In this document: piece after piece, positions 40,841 through 40,927 of the stretch | Layout of the letters: each line of letters starts with the position of its first letter | How positions within the stretch are numbered: the stretch's first letter is position 1 | Assembly: GCA_019187195.1 (NCBI GenBank) | Contig: JABAQT010000076.1 | Span: 1 to 40,927, forward strand | Direction of reading: 5' to 3' | DNA from: Bryobacteraceae bacterium | GTDB lineage: Bacteria > Acidobacteriota > Terriglobia > Bryobacterales > Bryobacteraceae | Length of the DNA: 40,927 bases | Made by a program: the position numbers and the translations under genes | The notes under the pieces: generated by a model | What the model saw: only the letters and a program-made list of their open reading frames with translations | Told to the model about the DNA's origin: nothing | Databases searched by the model: none

Positions 40841-40869
40841 AGCGTATTCCAGCGGCGTGCGCGCCGCAA
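40841..40869 (-). promoter_or_regulatory. Promoter of the amidohydrolase, leaderless
   Basis: TTGCGG (40864-40869) and TACGCT (40841-40846) on the minus strand are separated by exactly 17 nt. The -10 ends 7 nt before ATG 40833. This is the best complete promoter among the leaderless candidates. Confidence 0.6.
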
Positions 40870-40927
40870 TGGCGAGTTGCCGCCGGCGCGCGGGTGATGG
40901 CCGGATGGGTGTCGCGTCATGAGCGGG

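Noticed and set aside
1..40927. Insertion sequences, integrases, phage genes, CRISPR arrays, toxin-antitoxin pairs
   Set aside because: No transposase or recombinase motifs, terminal repeats, spaced direct repeats or toxin-like pairs were found on reading.

Overview
The window reads as a stretch of chromosome from a GC-rich, Gram-negative, soil-type heterotroph. The gene content suggests Acidobacteriota of the Bryobacter/Solibacter kind. The reasons are DUF1080 (3-keto-disaccharide hydrolase fold) proteins, Tat-exported Gfo/Idh/MocA oxidoreductases, a propeller/HEAT/cytochrome c fusion, a sigma factor with a small anti-sigma protein, an alginate-export-type porin, and a TPR protein with a jelly-roll-like tail. 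This assignment is inference from protein style; there is no rRNA marker. I saw no insertion sequence, integrase, phage gene, CRISPR array, tRNA or rRNA, so the region looks vertically inherited.

Layout. 0-4.4 kb: two divergent Tat-type Gfo/Idh/MocA oxidoreductases, then an Rrf2 regulator overlapping a gene for an exported CxxCH protein. 4.4-8.5 kb: a GntR regulator translationally coupled to a DUF1080 protein, then an orphan hybrid histidine kinase. 8.6-14.7 kb is housekeeping: dciA-gatC-gatA (minus strand, ATGA overlaps), maf, tatA, an HU-type protein, a short RecA-like ATPase, gapA and a PilZ protein. 14.9-18.3 kb: a minus-strand run of membrane protein, GHMP kinase, CPBP protease and exported protein. 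18.4-25.9 kb: valS with a DUF1080 gene, an atypical SDR, an HDOD protein, and cmk-lysC overlapping at a TTG start. 26-29.7 kb: an outer-membrane protein and a 939-residue dehydrogenase-like cytochrome fusion. 29.7-31.5 kb: a small ORF under a palindrome-rich promoter, a row of hairpins, then sigma factor, short anti-sigma and CpxP-like protein, closed by a clear terminator. 31.5-36.6 kb: rpmE, a subtilase, a FecR-like protein, and a divergent TPR protein. 36.6-40.9 kb: alpha/beta hydrolase, porin, a Gly/Tyr-rich exported protein and an amidohydrolase.

How the genes fit together. Many products are exported and point to scavenging of sugars and esters: two Gfo/Idh/MocA enzymes, two DUF1080 proteins, the cytochrome fusion, subtilase, esterase, porin and amidohydrolase. 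TatA belongs to the machine that would export the twin-arginine enzymes. The rest is core metabolism and information processing.

Two patterns cut across genes. First, several unconnected genes have a TAnnnT -10 box exactly 7 nt before the start codon, which suggests leaderless mRNAs; this also corrects several start codons. Second, the plus strand is C-rich through most of the window whatever the coding direction, and becomes G-rich after about 36.2 kb, a strand-composition switch inside a single gene. No single locus is clearly a new defence or mobile system. The best candidates for undescribed biology are the 29.7-31.5 kb small-ORF/hairpin/sigma locus and the Rrf2-CxxCH pair.
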